DNA from: Antedon bifida
Lineage: Eukaryota > Echinodermata > Crinoidea > Comatulida > Antedonidae
Reading direction: 5' to 3'
Length of the DNA stretch: 64,000 nucleotides
NCBI GenBank assembly: GCA_963402885.1
Contig: OY727094.1
Location: 24,740,501 to 24,804,500 of the forward strand
Positions within the stretch are counted from its first letter, which is position 1, and the number at the start of each line of letters is the position of its first letter. The translations under genes and the position numbers were made by a program. The notes beneath the pieces were generated by a model, which was not told the DNA's origin, did not search any database, and saw only the letters and a program-made list of their open reading frames with translations. Positions 36,537 to 48,984 of the stretch are shown piece by piece.

Positions 36537-38029
36537 TTAAGGAAGGAACGGTTTAATTATCTTATCTTATTAATTTTTGAGGTTTTTTCATCTCGTTGTA
36601 TTATTATTTTATTTTCTCATATCGCCGTGTAGTGTATTCTTCTTTCTGAGGTCGGAAATTCTTATTTTTATTAAATTTAATTCAAGGTTATTCTTCTTAC
36701 ACCATGAATAAAATAATTAAATTCAACAAATTAAACAGAGAGAGTATTAGTAGTTTCATCAGCAAATTTAATTTTAATAGATTTACTTTGATCAATATTA
36801 ATCATAATGTAAAAAAAAAATAGATGTGTAAAATATAACAAAAGACGTCAAGTCAAAGATATATCATTTTTACACCATTCATTTTTTATCTCAATAATTA
36901 AGTTTTATTCGATTAAGTTTTTATTTTTTTTATATTTAAATTTTTAGGAAATGTTTGTTTAAATCTGTTGAGTGAAATGCACCAAACAAAAAAAATAATC
37001 ATTTGGCTATATTTGGAATATAAATATACTGGAATATATTTTATCTAAAAAACAATAACAATTTGTAATTATGACACACGAAATTAATTCTGTATTCTCA
37101 TATCATAATCAAAATATGTTGAAAGTGACAGAAATACCAGACTTTTTCCATGACCCAATTTGAAATATGCATTAACTTACTAAATCTTCTGGAATTTTGA
37201 AACACATTTTTTCTAATCCATAATGCAAATTGAAATAGAATTGTTTGCCATATGTGGCCATCTATTACAAAATGCAAATTCCGATTTCTTTTTTCAAAAT
37301 GTAATGATTCTATGATTGATATCACAAGATATAATTCTACGTTAATCAAGAAAATTGAAAGTTTAATTGTCTTTCATATTATAGCATTTAGTTGTAGAGG
37401 GCGCTGTAGCTCATGTCATACCCACTTCTTTAAATTAGCCAATGTTTTTCTATTGACCACTTTCTTGACTGTATCCAAAAAATTAAATTTCAATTGTTGT
37501 ATCTTGTTTAAATTACATCAACCAGCAGAAGGAAACACTTTTACATTATTATAAAGTTTAACAGTATTGTAAAGTAGTATATCATAATAAAAAAACGTAA
37601 TACAAAATAAACAGTATTCCAAGAGGGAAATAATAGAAAGTGTAAACACCAGTGAATAAGAAATAGCTTGAAATACAATGTGCAAAATATTAATCAACAA
37701 ATATTTCCTATCATGTGGCGCATAAAGATTTCACGTATCGAACTTCTTTATCACCAATGAACTTTGACTCTAAATTATCGGAACTATATCTACAGTTTGT
37801 ACAGTATAAGCTAAAGTCCTTCTCTACAATGTTGGACCTTTTTGTAAACATATATATATAATGCTTAAATATATTTCTTTGAAAACATTAAACCAGGTCA
37901 TTCCTTGTCTTAAATGTACGTTTCTATATATATATATTATGGTTAATTCTGACATAGGCGAGCACAATGGAAAAACTTCGGGACAAACCTCCGCCTTGGA
38001 TACCTACCTTATCTATCTTAGATGTACTA
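36537..38029. other. Non-coding spacer
   Basis: The frames at 37098-37349 and 37252-37554 are antisense to each other and have no domain. No feature is supported. Confidence 0.4.
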
Positions 38030-38465
38030 CGACACGTAGATTTGATAACATTAGTTTCCACAATTACGACATTGTTCCATATTTCTATCGTAGGAAGATA
38101 TTATAAAGAGGTTTGAAACAAAACTTCTTATTTCATCGGTAGATTTTCAACCGTGCGCGCTAGAAGTAATTTCCGGGTGTGTCCACGTTCACCTTCCTGG
38201 TTTCAACTAAGTTGGCCATTTTGTTTATTGTTTAATCAAAGGTTTTAAAACAACATTTCTGATGTCATCGGTAGATTTGTAACCGTCAGCGGTAAAGTTA
38301 TTTCCGGGTTCACTTTACGATTTCCGGGTTGCAACTACAACGTGACCGTTAGTGGCGGTAGTCACAATATAAAACCACCGTATAAAACATGTGCAGCTGT
38401 TCCATATGTGAACGCGACAGGTAGATTTGATAAAAATGTTTGCGGCATGTTATTCAAAGTTATTC
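38030..38465 (+). repeat. Degenerate long-unit tandem repeat with TTTCCGGGT words
   Basis: GGTAGATTT recurs at about 38036, 38139, 38270 and 38420. The two middle units (131 bp apart) share GGTTT.AAA.CAA.ATTTCT, TCATCGGTAGATTT, CAACCGT or TAACCGT, and GTAATTTCCGGGT-like words in the same order. The outer units are more decayed. No frame is kept through them. Confidence 0.5.
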
Positions 38466-38471
38466 CATGTT

Positions 38472-38625
38472 CAGTGGCGGATCCATGATTTCGAAATAGG
38501 GGCCTAGGGCCTAAAAATGGTGAAATGAAGGGCTGAGCTTAATATCATTTGATGTCATATCTTTTGCATTCAAGTTTTGCAAAAATCTAGGAGGGGGGGG
38601 GGGGGCGGTTGAGAGCGGGAGGCCC
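38472..38625 (+). mobile_element. Fragment with hAT-like terminus and poly(G) tract
   Basis: CAGTGGCGGATCCATGATTT at 38472 resembles the CAGTGGCGGATCC-type ends common in hAT-derived non-autonomous elements of many animals. It is followed by GGGGCCTAGGGCC and a run of about 13 G at 38592-38604. No matching right end was found nearby, so this is probably a truncated copy. Confidence 0.35.
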
Positions 38626-40537
38626 GTCATAGTCATTTTTAATTAACCTGTTTTAAATTTATATATTTAATATTGTTAACTCAATACTTTGAAATTTTTC
38701 GATTATGCCTATTTATTTTAGATTACAAAAGGATCACAATGTCTATAGTTATTATAGTTTGTATGTATTTTTATAATGATTTGTAAAAAAAAAATAAATA
38801 TATCCTTCTTAGGAATACGATCACTCGCCAATTTTGCATTCCGTCACGCTAAAACACTTCCTATTCTCTACTTAAAGTATAGATTTATGGAACGCATTTC
38901 GTGTAAAAATATGAATAATGTTACCATCCATTCACAGCAATTCATACCTGGCTGTCTCCAGCTTCACACATACCGCTCTGTACCGTAAATCAAATGTTTT
39001 ATCATTATGACAATGTAGCCAAAGTTTCCTCATTTGTATCCTATATTTTTTCGTTTGAAATTTACTACTGCAGCCCGATAATTTACGTATAAGTGTCTGC
39101 ACAATCTCTGCGCATAAAAAAAGCACATTAAACTTGCTGAAGCACAACAAATTTATGTTTCGTTAAGAAAGCAAGATTGGTTTTCACAACTATTTGCGAG
39201 AAATATCTCGTTTCGTTTTATTACGCTATTTTGATTGCATTTAGTTCGTTACGTTTTTCTTTGATAATCCTGCCAGTAACACGTATCCCGTTAGAAAATC
39301 ATTTCTTTGAATAATCATAATCTATAGCTACACTTACGTTTTGTTTGAACGCAGATTACACACTTGCCTTAGTTTGTTTGCATAGAACACTTTTTTTAGA
39401 AACAATACAATAATATCCGCTTTCAACTAACAAACGTTAATTATAAATGCATTCAAAATAAATTATTCTCCTGTGGGTTTACTGTATTAATGATATTCCT
39501 AATAATGATTGCTTAAATTGCAAGGTATTCGCCGGAAAATTATACTAGACGTCATCTAAGTTGGGATTCAACATTTCATCAAAATCTACGGATGTCATCT
39601 TCCTGATGATGCATATAATGTCGAAATATTGAAACCCTGAAAATTGCATTGATTTTAGTATACGTACTACTGGAAGTCGATGGTAAACCTAGGGGCATTG
39701 GTAAAATATACACAGAATATTAAATAGCGGAATTCATACAGTACTTTTATTTTCGATTGCTGTAGGCCTACACCCCTTGCGTGTTTCCCATAAATTAATA
39801 TTCATTCAGAAAACCAGGATGTTGTTTGTGTCATCTGTTTGGAAGTAGTTGTCCATTTTAACCGTATTAGTTATTTCAGCACATGACGATACATCAACGA
39901 AGCCATGATGTGGGATTTAGACTGTACTAGTTTATGCCATAGAGTTGGTTATAACAACTAAAGAATATTTTTTTTTTTCCATAGTTTAATGTGGAATTAC
40001 TATGCGGATTTGGTAAGTTTGAGTTGTGGTACTGTTACAAAGGTTTACACAATTGAGTAAGCCAGTTTCCTAATAGGCCTATTCGTATCCAAATGCGAAG
40101 ACTATACCGCTAATTTATGTTCATACGTACCCGTTCCTTGGTTCTATTTATTATAGAGTTCCCTTGCCACGTGATCTCATGTTTTATTGAATAGAACAGT
40201 CAATCTGTAAGCTTAATTTTGACATTCAACGAAATCAACAAATATATATTACCTGTTTTCCAACACTGTTTTAAACTAAAGTAGTAATCGTACACATTCC
40301 ACCCCCTTTCCATCTTTTATTGGATGAACAAATAAGCTTAGGCTACGTATTTATTGACCACGTGGCACAACAATCTAAACATTTTACAAGCTGGCCGTTG
40401 AATAGAACAATGTTATCGTTGAATGTTACATAGAAAACCAACGCCACGTGATCCGAATCAACAAATAAAATGGCAAGGGTATAGGTCTTCTTAGGATTAT
40501 GTCAACATTATTCAACTGCAGTACCTACATTTGTTTT
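38626..40537. other. Non-coding spacer
   Basis: No gene is supported; the frames at 38776-38988 and 38932-39150 overlap antisense and show no domain. Confidence 0.4.
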
Positions 40538-40834
40538 AATAATAATAATAATAATAGTTCATTCTTATATAGCGCTCTACAAGCAAGCTTCTCTAAGCGC
40601 TGAACATTATTACCCCAGTCATTTTTGGATCAAACACGTATGGAAACATACTCCCATAATGCAGCTAGTAATCAGCGCAAAGTTGTGTCTTGATCTAACC
40701 GGGTACCCATTTATACACCTGGGTGGAGAGAGGCAAACGTAAGTAAAGTATCTTGCCTAAGGATACAAGCAATGTGGCGAGAGTTGGATTCGAACCTCGG
40801 TCTCACGATCAGTAATCCAACGTCCAACACCCTG
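40538..40834 (-). mobile_element. tRNA-derived SINE, copy 1
   Basis: On the minus strand it starts with a tRNA-like head: GGTGTTGGACGTTGGATTAC, then GAGACCGAGGTTCGAATCCA. This includes a perfect B box, GGTTCGAATCC (40786-40796). The body contains CATTGCTTGTATCC, AGGCAAGATACTTTAC, CTCCACCCAGGTGTATAAAT and GGTTAGATCAAGACACAAC. The end is GCGCTATATAAGAATG followed by (ATT)n (40538-40556 on the plus strand). The second copy at 62671-62953 is about 90 percent alike by eye. Pol III transcribed and LINE-mobilised by family analogy. Confidence 0.85.
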
Positions 40835-41689
40835 TTTTTACGTTGCTTTAATGTAGACGTTCATGAGGCGGTCACTGCCGGTAAACAGTGTATGTTAACT
40901 TAACACATCTTACTAAATAGTTGCATAAACTGACTCAAGAGTAAACAAAATATATATTCAACGCAGTAACTGCAGATTATTTTAACATGGTCCCTTAGAT
41001 ATGTTTTAAATTTAATTAATCCGGATATACCTACTAACCACGAGAAAAATTTTTTTTCAATCATATAATAGACTTGTATAGAAGATGTGCTCGCTTCAAA
41101 TATACACTCTGGTGAATATGGAGTAGCTACGTCATTTTAATTGCAAATCACTTCTAGGCACAATGGATTTCAGTTCATTCAATTGAATGTTTACCAGTGA
41201 ATATCGAAATTACATTAACCTCATTCCACTAACTCGATTGGAGTCGTTATAAATTTGATATTAATTATATTAGACGTAGCGTAGGTAAGCATTAATGATA
41301 TCAGTTTCACTGCTTTGATATAGTAGTCGCTTAATGGCTATTATTGAATTCAAAATCAGTTATTCATTCGCCTCACAATAGCAATTGTTCGACTTCGTAT
41401 AGAGGTATCCAGAGAACGATATTAATTTGAATTCACTTTAAAAAAATGTTTATTATTTAAAACTGGTGAGATAAAAAGGATAAAATCATTACAACCCAGG
41501 TATTAGACTTGCCCCAAGTCTGTATTTATTGTCTTTTTTTTTATTTGTTTTGATTTCGACCGCGATTTTTGTCCAAAATATCCAAACTCAAGTAATACAC
41601 GTATGAAACGCCATATGTTCAAAAATATTTATATTTTTACTAATATTAAGACAAAACTCCGTCTGGAGCCCAGACTACCCAGGTATATG
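40835..41689. other. Non-coding spacer
   Basis: No supported feature. Confidence 0.4.
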
Positions 41690-42412
41690 AATAATGCTGT
41701 TTTCTAAGGACACGAGAGGACAATGTGAAACCAATACAGATAACGAATAAATGTGATCTAGTTAACATAATGGGTAGACAAATTCAGAGGGTGGAAACAT
41801 ATAAATATCTGAGGGTTGTATTTAACAATAAATTGACGTGGAGTAACCACTTGGATCTCGTTATGAAGAAAGTAAATACTAGAATGTACTGTTTAAGACA
41901 AAACAAGTTCAGTGTAAATAATAATGTTGGGGTTTGGAAATATTGTATTGCAGGGTGGGTGGAACTGCTACAGATGGAGATAAGGGTAGAATTGATCGTG
42001 TGGAAAGAAGGGTTGAGAGGATGTCTGGTTTGTGTCAGCAGTCGGTGGATTCAGTTTATTGCAAGAATCTGAACAGGCTTTTTGGGATTGTGTTGAGGGA
42101 TGAAAGTCATCCTTGGAATTCCGATTTAGGCAGTCTCAGGAGTGCTCGCAGCGAAGATTGCGATCCGCGGCTGCTGACACAAACCGATATCTTTTCTTCT
42201 TTCTGCCCACAGGTATCAGGAGACATCAGCGGAATTCATCCAGATGAGCACCATGAAATAAAATGTAATAATATGTTCTTGTTGTGAGTTTTTAAAATTG
42301 GTATTGTTGTATTGTCGTGTTGTTTTAAATATTGTAATTATGATGTATTTTAAGACGAGCAATGTAATTTTCTCCTTGTGGGAACGAATAAAGATTATAC
42401 TTGATACTTGAT
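41690..42412 (+). pseudogene. Frameshifted 3' fragment of a CR1/L2/Rex1-like LINE
   Basis: The first frame (to about 41960) encodes VETYKYLRVVFNNKLTWSNH and VMKKVNTRMYCLRQ. This is the region after the reverse-transcriptase core in jockey/CR1/L2-type ORF2, where YKYLGV.....LTW is typical. A small indel near 41955-41962 (a GGGTGGGTGG run) shifts to a second frame. That frame has GDKGRIDRVERRVERMSG, then SVDSVY and LRDESHPW, matching the usual C-terminal I-x-R-[IV] and D-x-SHP motifs, and stops at 42287. The 3' end is GAATAAAGATTATACTTGAT with a short ACTTGAT tail. It is 5'-truncated near 41690 and inactive. Confidence 0.8.
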
Positions 42413-42499
42413 GTAATATTTTATTACCGATCATTTTTCAAATATCCATGTTTAATTGTTCTGATATAAAATGCCACAACTTCAGATTGTGACCTATTA

Positions 42500-42645
42500 C
42501 AATAATAATAATAATAATACAATTTATTTCAGTAAAATGCGCAATTTATAAAAAATATCGCAAAAAGAAGAAAATAAAACCATATAATATTAAAAGAGCA
42601 TCTAGGGGGTTAAGATAAAAAAAAATCTAGGGGGTTAACTTTCAG
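42500..42645 (-). repeat. Retroelement-tail-like (ATT)n and a short direct repeat
   Basis: On the minus strand TTTACTGAAATAAATTGTAT runs into (TATT)/(ATT)n, resembling a LINE or SINE 3' end. At 42600-42640 the word ATCTAGGGGGTTAA occurs twice, 27 bases apart. No coding remnant is attached. Confidence 0.35.
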
Positions 42646-42975
42646 TATAACCTTCATCACATCCATTTATTTGCGCTGCCATACTAAGATACTCCACGTC
42701 AATTGTCACTCATTTTCACTACTGTCACTGAGCATATGCTATTGGTAATACAACTCCAAAGTTCATGTCACAGTAAACTCCACATTCACTGTAACTTCCA
42801 CTCCAAAGTCACGTTCAATCCATTTAACGGTTACTCAAAATCCTAGGCTTTTATTTACCATTCCAAAATCACGTTTAATACAATTTATATTCATTGTCTA
42901 AACTGAAATTGTCATATCCATCCATACGACTGTCACTCCACATTCACCATCACTTTCTTATATATTGCACTGTAA
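42646..42975. other. Pyrimidine-rich spacer with loose internal repeats
   Basis: Words such as CCAAAGTCACGTTCAATCC and CCAAAATCACGTTTAATAC recur within about 80 bases, along with many CACTCCA and CATTCACTGT words. This is a degenerate simple-sequence region without a gene. Confidence 0.35.
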
Positions 42976-43005
42976 CTCTATCTCTATCTACTGTCACAAA
43001 CAATA

Positions 43006-43194
43006 GTGGCTGTAAGTGGAGATGGTGGAACACTGGATACGGAGCTAAGATTCAAGGACGAAGACAGCATGAATGACATCGGAATAGTATACCTTGCGGT
43101 GGAGCTCAACCAATTTGTCAGGAGAAACGGCAAGTTGAGAAGAGAGATCGTAGAAGTGTTCGTTTCTCCGGTATTCAGACTTCCACCACGTTAG
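43006..43194 (+). other. Candidate terminal coding exon or gene fragment, unidentified
   Basis: A 62-codon frame ends in TAG and reads like a real protein: SGDGGTLDTELRFKDEDSMN, DIGIVYLAVELNQFVRR and EIVEVFVSPVFRLPPR. Its G+C is about half, well above the surroundings. A polypyrimidine tract ending in AACAATAG (42997-43004) could be a splice acceptor just before it. No ATG opens the frame here, so it would need an upstream exon. The minus strand is also largely open, which weakens the case. I recognise no domain. Confidence 0.25.
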
Positions 43195-46147
43195 GTATCC
43201 ACTAATAATGGTTTAGACATGGCTGTGTAGTGTGCAATGGTAATAAGAATTTGTGGCTGATAAACTAGACACATTTAATATATTCATTTTGTTTAGTTGT
43301 ATTGTTTTAAAGACGTGATCTAGCCAGTCAAGTATGCGATGTTTAAGAATCTATACATAAACTCTAAGCCATTATGATTACATTCAATTTAATTAGTTTC
43401 TGCAGGCTCTGTATTACAACTCGATCGAAAACATTCGTGTGACGACTGAGCTGTTATACTCCAGCAAGTGTAGTGTAGAAGCAGAACTGCACCAATCCCA
43501 ACGTCTCTCCATATTCCAACCCATAAAGAGACACTAATACTAGCTGTATGCTATTTAAATTTACAGACACATCACTTTCGCTGACATCCATCCATTTTAT
43601 ACTTTGCCATTCTTAAATAAATAAATTAATATGCATACTCGTTAAACTATTAATCTCAACAATCAGTGAAAACAAAAAAATTAAATCGTGTGAATATATT
43701 AACAATCGATTTGTGAAAGTGAGTAAATACGAACCCTTTAACACTAGGGATTTTGCATTGGCGCTACTAACGTTTTAGGCAATAATGAGACCCGACACCT
43801 ATTATATGTATCACTCGTCACTCGGTATATGCCTATATATAGTGGACTTGACACTTTTTGAAAAATAATCGGTGTTGATTTTTTCATTTTATATACAGGG
43901 AATAAATAGTATATGGACTGAATCTTCTTTTTATTAATACAGTAGTTTATTTTTAGATAAATACAAATAACCAATATCATAGATACACCATTAAAAATCG
44001 TGATTTAATGCACGTGTAACAGCTTTGAAGGATATGTTATGCGAACGATGTACATCGCTTTCGTACATTATTTAAACATAACCTGACGAACCATAGCATG
44101 ACAGACGCTAAATAAATGATACGTGAATTTACTATTTCATATTTGTTAACTCTCTGCACATCATGTCCGGCTAAATTGACAAATTTACCACGACTCAGTC
44201 GGTCAAAGGTTCAGAAAAATTTAAAGCGAGTTTGTCATTTTTCTTTGTCAATCCCTGGTGAATTATACAGCTTATCGAACATTCTAACGTATCAACATTT
44301 CAGATGACATGACGCACGTAATCCCGGTGTTTTGTCAAATATAACCAACTTCAATTAATATCCCCGTCTAAATGATCTTTGATTTTATGTTTGATCATCT
44401 TCTGCTTGACATAATCCCAGCATGTTACACACATTCCTCATTTTTAATGCTATAGGTTTTCTACTATCCGTTGCAATCAACATGTTTGATTTCGTCTCGT
44501 ACATAGGCCTAATGTTGCATATCGCGAAGATTTTTTTTTGTGGTAAATATGAGTATTACGGATTATTTCCTTCAGTTGGGCCTAGTTACCATTATTGTCT
44601 TTTGTTGTGTTGACGATTTAAATAAAGGGCAACTGGTCATTACGTCAGAAATTCATTTTGCTGAAAAGGGGACAACAACGTTTTATTATAATTTTGCCTA
44701 ATGCTGAGGTAGGCGGAGAAAATTAAAACACTTTTGTGGAATTAACAGTCTCGGATATCTATCCTAGCTATCTCATATACTAGTTCTACTCGAAATGTAT
44801 GTGACAAACTATTATTGTCGACCCCTACACTTTATTTCCATATGAGACAGGGGCTTTCGATCAATCAATATTGTCTAACCATGGTCGTACACACGTGTTT
44901 AAACTAAAATGGATTCGTCTCGTACGATAACTTCCGGATTTTACTCTGTCTTGAAATTCGCGCCCTCTTTCGACAGCACCAGTAATAATTAAGTTACCAT
45001 GGTGTTTTTTTTTTGCTTCTCGTGGTGGTTGTTGCTACAGTACTATGTTTATGTTATAAATTACCATTGTCTCAGAGAGTGGTTCAATTATATTGTTTCA
45101 ATTACCAACATTACATTTGTTCCTTCATAGACTCACACTCGTTCCTTCATTACTTTTACGAGGTTTAAGTTTACGAGTAGGAGGCCTTTTTTTTCAATTT
45201 TTCTTCAGCTTATAAAGGAACTGGTAGGTGTGGATCATGAAGACGACACATAGTAATAAAAAGATCATGAGTTTTGTGCTAAATAGTATAATATTCTTCA
45301 AATTCAAATTCTGCAACAAAGTAAATATTGTTGAATTTACAATATTAAAATAGCAATTAATAAATAATTAAAAACACAAGTTCACATTGCAACATATACT
45401 TCCAGTCGGTCCTTGAGATAGCCTAAGAAACTCTCTTGGTATATATAAATGATATGTACACATAATTAGACTTCTGGATGAATCACCAATTAACAAACAA
45501 TGGATGAAACTAAAAATAATAAGTAAAAAGACCACCAGAAAGATAAACCAAATAAAAAAAAGATTTAAAATGAAAAATGTGTTGTGTTTTTTATATGCGA
45601 TATTTTATGTTCAACTTCAATTTATTTATACAATGAATTCCGATAATAGAAGTTCAAGTCAAGAGGGGTAGTTAATATTATTATGGTGGTTTGGCTACAA
45701 AAGGTATCGTTTTAACAAAATGTGTCATCTTTCTAAATAGCTAAGACCCTTAGCTATTCGGTATCGAAAGCATAATGGCATGGTTTTAACTGATTCCAAC
45801 TTGCATTAAATTTGCATCTCTCCTCATTGTTGTTGTACCAGGTTCAGCTCCAATATAGTACGCTTATGATCAGTAAAAAAGGGCGAGTAATAATGACGGA
45901 TAAACAGTTCACTATCTATACTATATAAATAGTAATATAATTACCATAAACGCAAGCTAATATAGAAGTTTCTTATAATCAGTGGGTTAAAATAACGAAT
46001 TGTAATTACTACAAATGCACGTATTTAATAATCGTTACAGTTTAGAAAAACAAGGCAGACATCATTGTACTATTTTTAACTACCAAAATGCTATGAAATC
46101 ACGGAAAGCAGTATAATAAATAGTTCAACAATACTTACTGTGTTCTA
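43195..46147. other. Non-coding interval
   Basis: No gene or clear repeat is supported in these 3 kb; the frames present are short and without motifs. Confidence 0.4.
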
Positions 46148-46281
46148 TTAAACTCTGTTTAAAACGAAAGCGTTTACAAAATAATGTGATGTGCCCATAT
46201 GGACATGATGTTGTCATATTTGGGCATATCACTACTACTACCTTTTTTGTCAAACTAGATTAATAGGTAGACAGAGCTTTA
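46148..46281. mobile_element. MITE, AGCTCTGTCTAC family, copy 2
   Basis: The element (46151-46278, 128 bp) is flanked by TTA on both sides (46148-46150, 46279-46281). The right end is GTAGACAGAGCT; the left end is decayed to AACTCTGTTTAAA. The interior keeps the family words GTGATGTGCCCATATGGACA and GGGCATATCAC and TTGTCAAACTAG. Confidence 0.75.
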
Positions 46282-46444
46282 CCTTGTTGAAAAAAGCAAA
46301 TATTCTGACAAGAAGCGAAATATATACTATACGTACACACAACGTATTATGAGCTCTATCTATTTTCTGTTCAAATGATCTTTAGCCTAGCCATTGTGTA
46401 GCTAGAAGAATATGTTCAATATCCTTCGTAGTAAATGTAGTAGT

Positions 46445-47126
46445 GGAAGGCGGGGCAGAATGGGACACATTTTTTCAAATCACTTTATTTCATTTTGTCA
46501 ACAATAATTCTGCTGTTAAAGTTGATAATACTAACGGTGGTATCTGTGAGAGTTAATATAGAATATATTTTATGTATCACAGATTTATTTTTATATCCTA
46601 TGAGCGATCATAAAAATATCTTTTTGTCCCATCGTGCCCCAGCCTCCGGGGCAAGATGGGACAGCTAAATTAATCTACACACTGGTGTCTAACATACTAT
46701 TTATCAAGTTACAGTCATGTATTAGCCAAATAAAAGAGGTCGCACATGTGTCCCATGTTGCCCCACCAACAGTAATAGTTTACCAAAGTGAATGCTATGT
46801 GTTTATCCATGCATGACTGACCAATGTCCATTTGAATGAATACGTAGTATCTCGCCTTTCTAAAAAACATTAATTTTGAATGAATATGACCAGTTAAAGA
46901 CTTTCACTTTGTGGTTAAAACTTACCTGACCAAAATTGTGTAGTTCGCTAAATCAGTTATTGTTAAAAAACTAAAGAATTACTTGTTTTTTCTCGCTGAA
47001 ATTTTCTCAACACGTATATTATGAAGACTGTAATAAAGCATGTAGAAATAACCCCCTCTATTCTGTTAGCCTTCGAAATACAGCCATGTCCCATCCTGCC
47101 CCTTGTCCCATCATGCCCCGCCTTCC
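46445..47126. mobile_element. 682-bp element with six copies of GGGGCAnnATGGGACA
   Basis: The ends are inverted: GGAAGGCGGGGCA at 46445 and TGCCCCGCCTTCC at 47114-47126. The word GGGGCAnnATGGGACA or a one-base variant occurs at 46452-46467 and 46648-46663 (plus), and at 46625-46640, 46749-46764, 47087-47102 and 47104-47119 (minus). The last two are in tandem. Repeated subterminal words like this usually bind a transposase. The interior is A+T-rich with no protein. Superfamily not assigned; a TA dinucleotide borders each end but no longer target duplication is seen. Confidence 0.7.
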
Positions 47127-48501
47127 TATATCAAATATACACCTAATTCTTGTTTCGAAAGAAATTAATGTTCTGTAGGCCTATCGTTGTTTATACAATC
47201 GCTGCCCTGTACTCGATAAGCATCAACATTTTAAAATCAGAAGTTGTCATACATAGTTGTTAAAGAAGCAACCATAGTAATATTATAAACGTAATATTTT
47301 AAAGATATTATGTGAAACTAATTTTGTTTGGATCATACAATGTAGGGACGTGTACACCCGCTAAACTGTATTTACAGAACGCCATTAGACTGTATCAAAT
47401 TGCTTTTTTTACATTCAGCGCAAATGTACTAAACAAAAAAAAAGCAATTTATAAGTAGAACATTTTAAATCCAATTCAACGTTGAAATCCAAAGATTTAT
47501 AACTGAACAGAAACACTCTTAATATCATAAGATTTCACTTAGCGTTGGATTGCTTAAGTGATTGATCACGATTGGCATGTTCATTACATTCTTGACCTAC
47601 CAGACTATAAATTGTCTTAGAAAGCTCTCGGATATATTTATTGCTATTACCAGAAAAGTATGAAGTTAATTACTGCACAACATTATAGGAACTTGCTTTT
47701 AATGTAGATTGTAACCATTTTGTATGGAACGTTTTGAGAGTATACTATTTAGTGGCTATACGAAACTGTAAATTTCGTAGCCTTATAATAGGTGACATTG
47801 TTGTAAGATATATATATTTTATAGAATTAGATGTAATACTCTTTCTATAGAATGTTTACTAAACATAAGTCTACAATGAAGAAGAAGAAAAAAGTATAAA
47901 AGTGTAAACATATAGTTAATATATAATAATTTGTTTATGTAGGCCTCTACTTATTATTAAAAAGTAAACAAATATTCTGTTATATTACATTACATAGTAT
48001 TAGTGTTTTAAAAGTTAAGTCATGTAATTATAATATTATTTAAACAATCATTCAAAATGAATGTCATCTGTTTGACTCGCTAGGAAATTAAGTTTTATTA
48101 TATTGATGTCTTGTCGTAGTTTGTTTATAAAAATGTATATAAAATGCCCATGAGACATTGCACATGGGGCGTGTTATTACGTTAAAACGTTCTTTCAATT
48201 ATCTTTCCATTTCTGAAATTGTAGAGAGAAGATAATCAAAAAATACTGTGTTATGCGATACTGTCGATTTTATTTGGATGACAATGATAGATAGTTCATG
48301 CATGCATGTATATACAATTTCATCATTCTGTCTCCAATTACAAAACAAAGAACAAAAACTCAAATTAAGATACCATATTATATTGTTCATAAAGAAGCAT
48401 ATAACAGCATATTGTATGTCAGGAATGGTATATCAATATTATATATTACCATAGCAATTTATGCTTAATATATAATAATTTATCAAAAACTAAAAATAGA
48501 T
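47127..48501. other. Non-coding spacer
   Basis: No supported feature. The frames at 48199-48390 and 48248-48454 are mutually antisense and without motifs. Confidence 0.4.
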
Positions 48502-48507
48502 CTCATT
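48502..48507 (+). other. Left target-site duplication of the giant palindrome
   Basis: CTCATT directly before TATGGCAAGCC. The same six bases follow the right end at 55504-55509. Confidence 0.75.
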
Positions 48508-48984
48508 TATGGCAAGCCTCAGCTGTCTGAAGTATTCAAAATATTATATTATTATATCATTTTTTTATTATATTATATATTGTATTGTAATGAATTATAC
48601 GTTTTGCATTATATTACTTGGTTTTAGCATTATATTATATCTATTTCTAATATATTATGTGAAAAATGTAACAAATTATTGAGTTTTTGTATTATATTAT
48701 TCGGTTTTGGCATTATATCATGAACATTTACTATTATATTATTAATAAAATACATTATATTATAATATAATTGTATTATGTTAAACGCATTTACCTTACT
48801 TTATAACATACAACATTATTATATTATACGGATTCGTTAGTTATATTATTATTTTGTATGATGTTTATTATACGTCACGACTTATTTCAGTTCTTCTAAC
48901 TCTTTCTCTCCCTCCCCCTGCTCACTAACAATCAGCGGCAGAATCTGAATTGTGTGACTGTTGAAGAATAACTAATTATCTTTA

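Noticed and set aside
37252..37554. 100-codon plus-strand frame
   Set aside because: It starts in A+T-rich DNA with no signal or domain, and an antisense frame of similar size overlaps it.
38592..38604. G-quadruplex from the run of G
   Set aside because: It is a single homopolymer of about 13 G without separated G tracts. It is probably a poly(G) expansion inside a transposon fragment.
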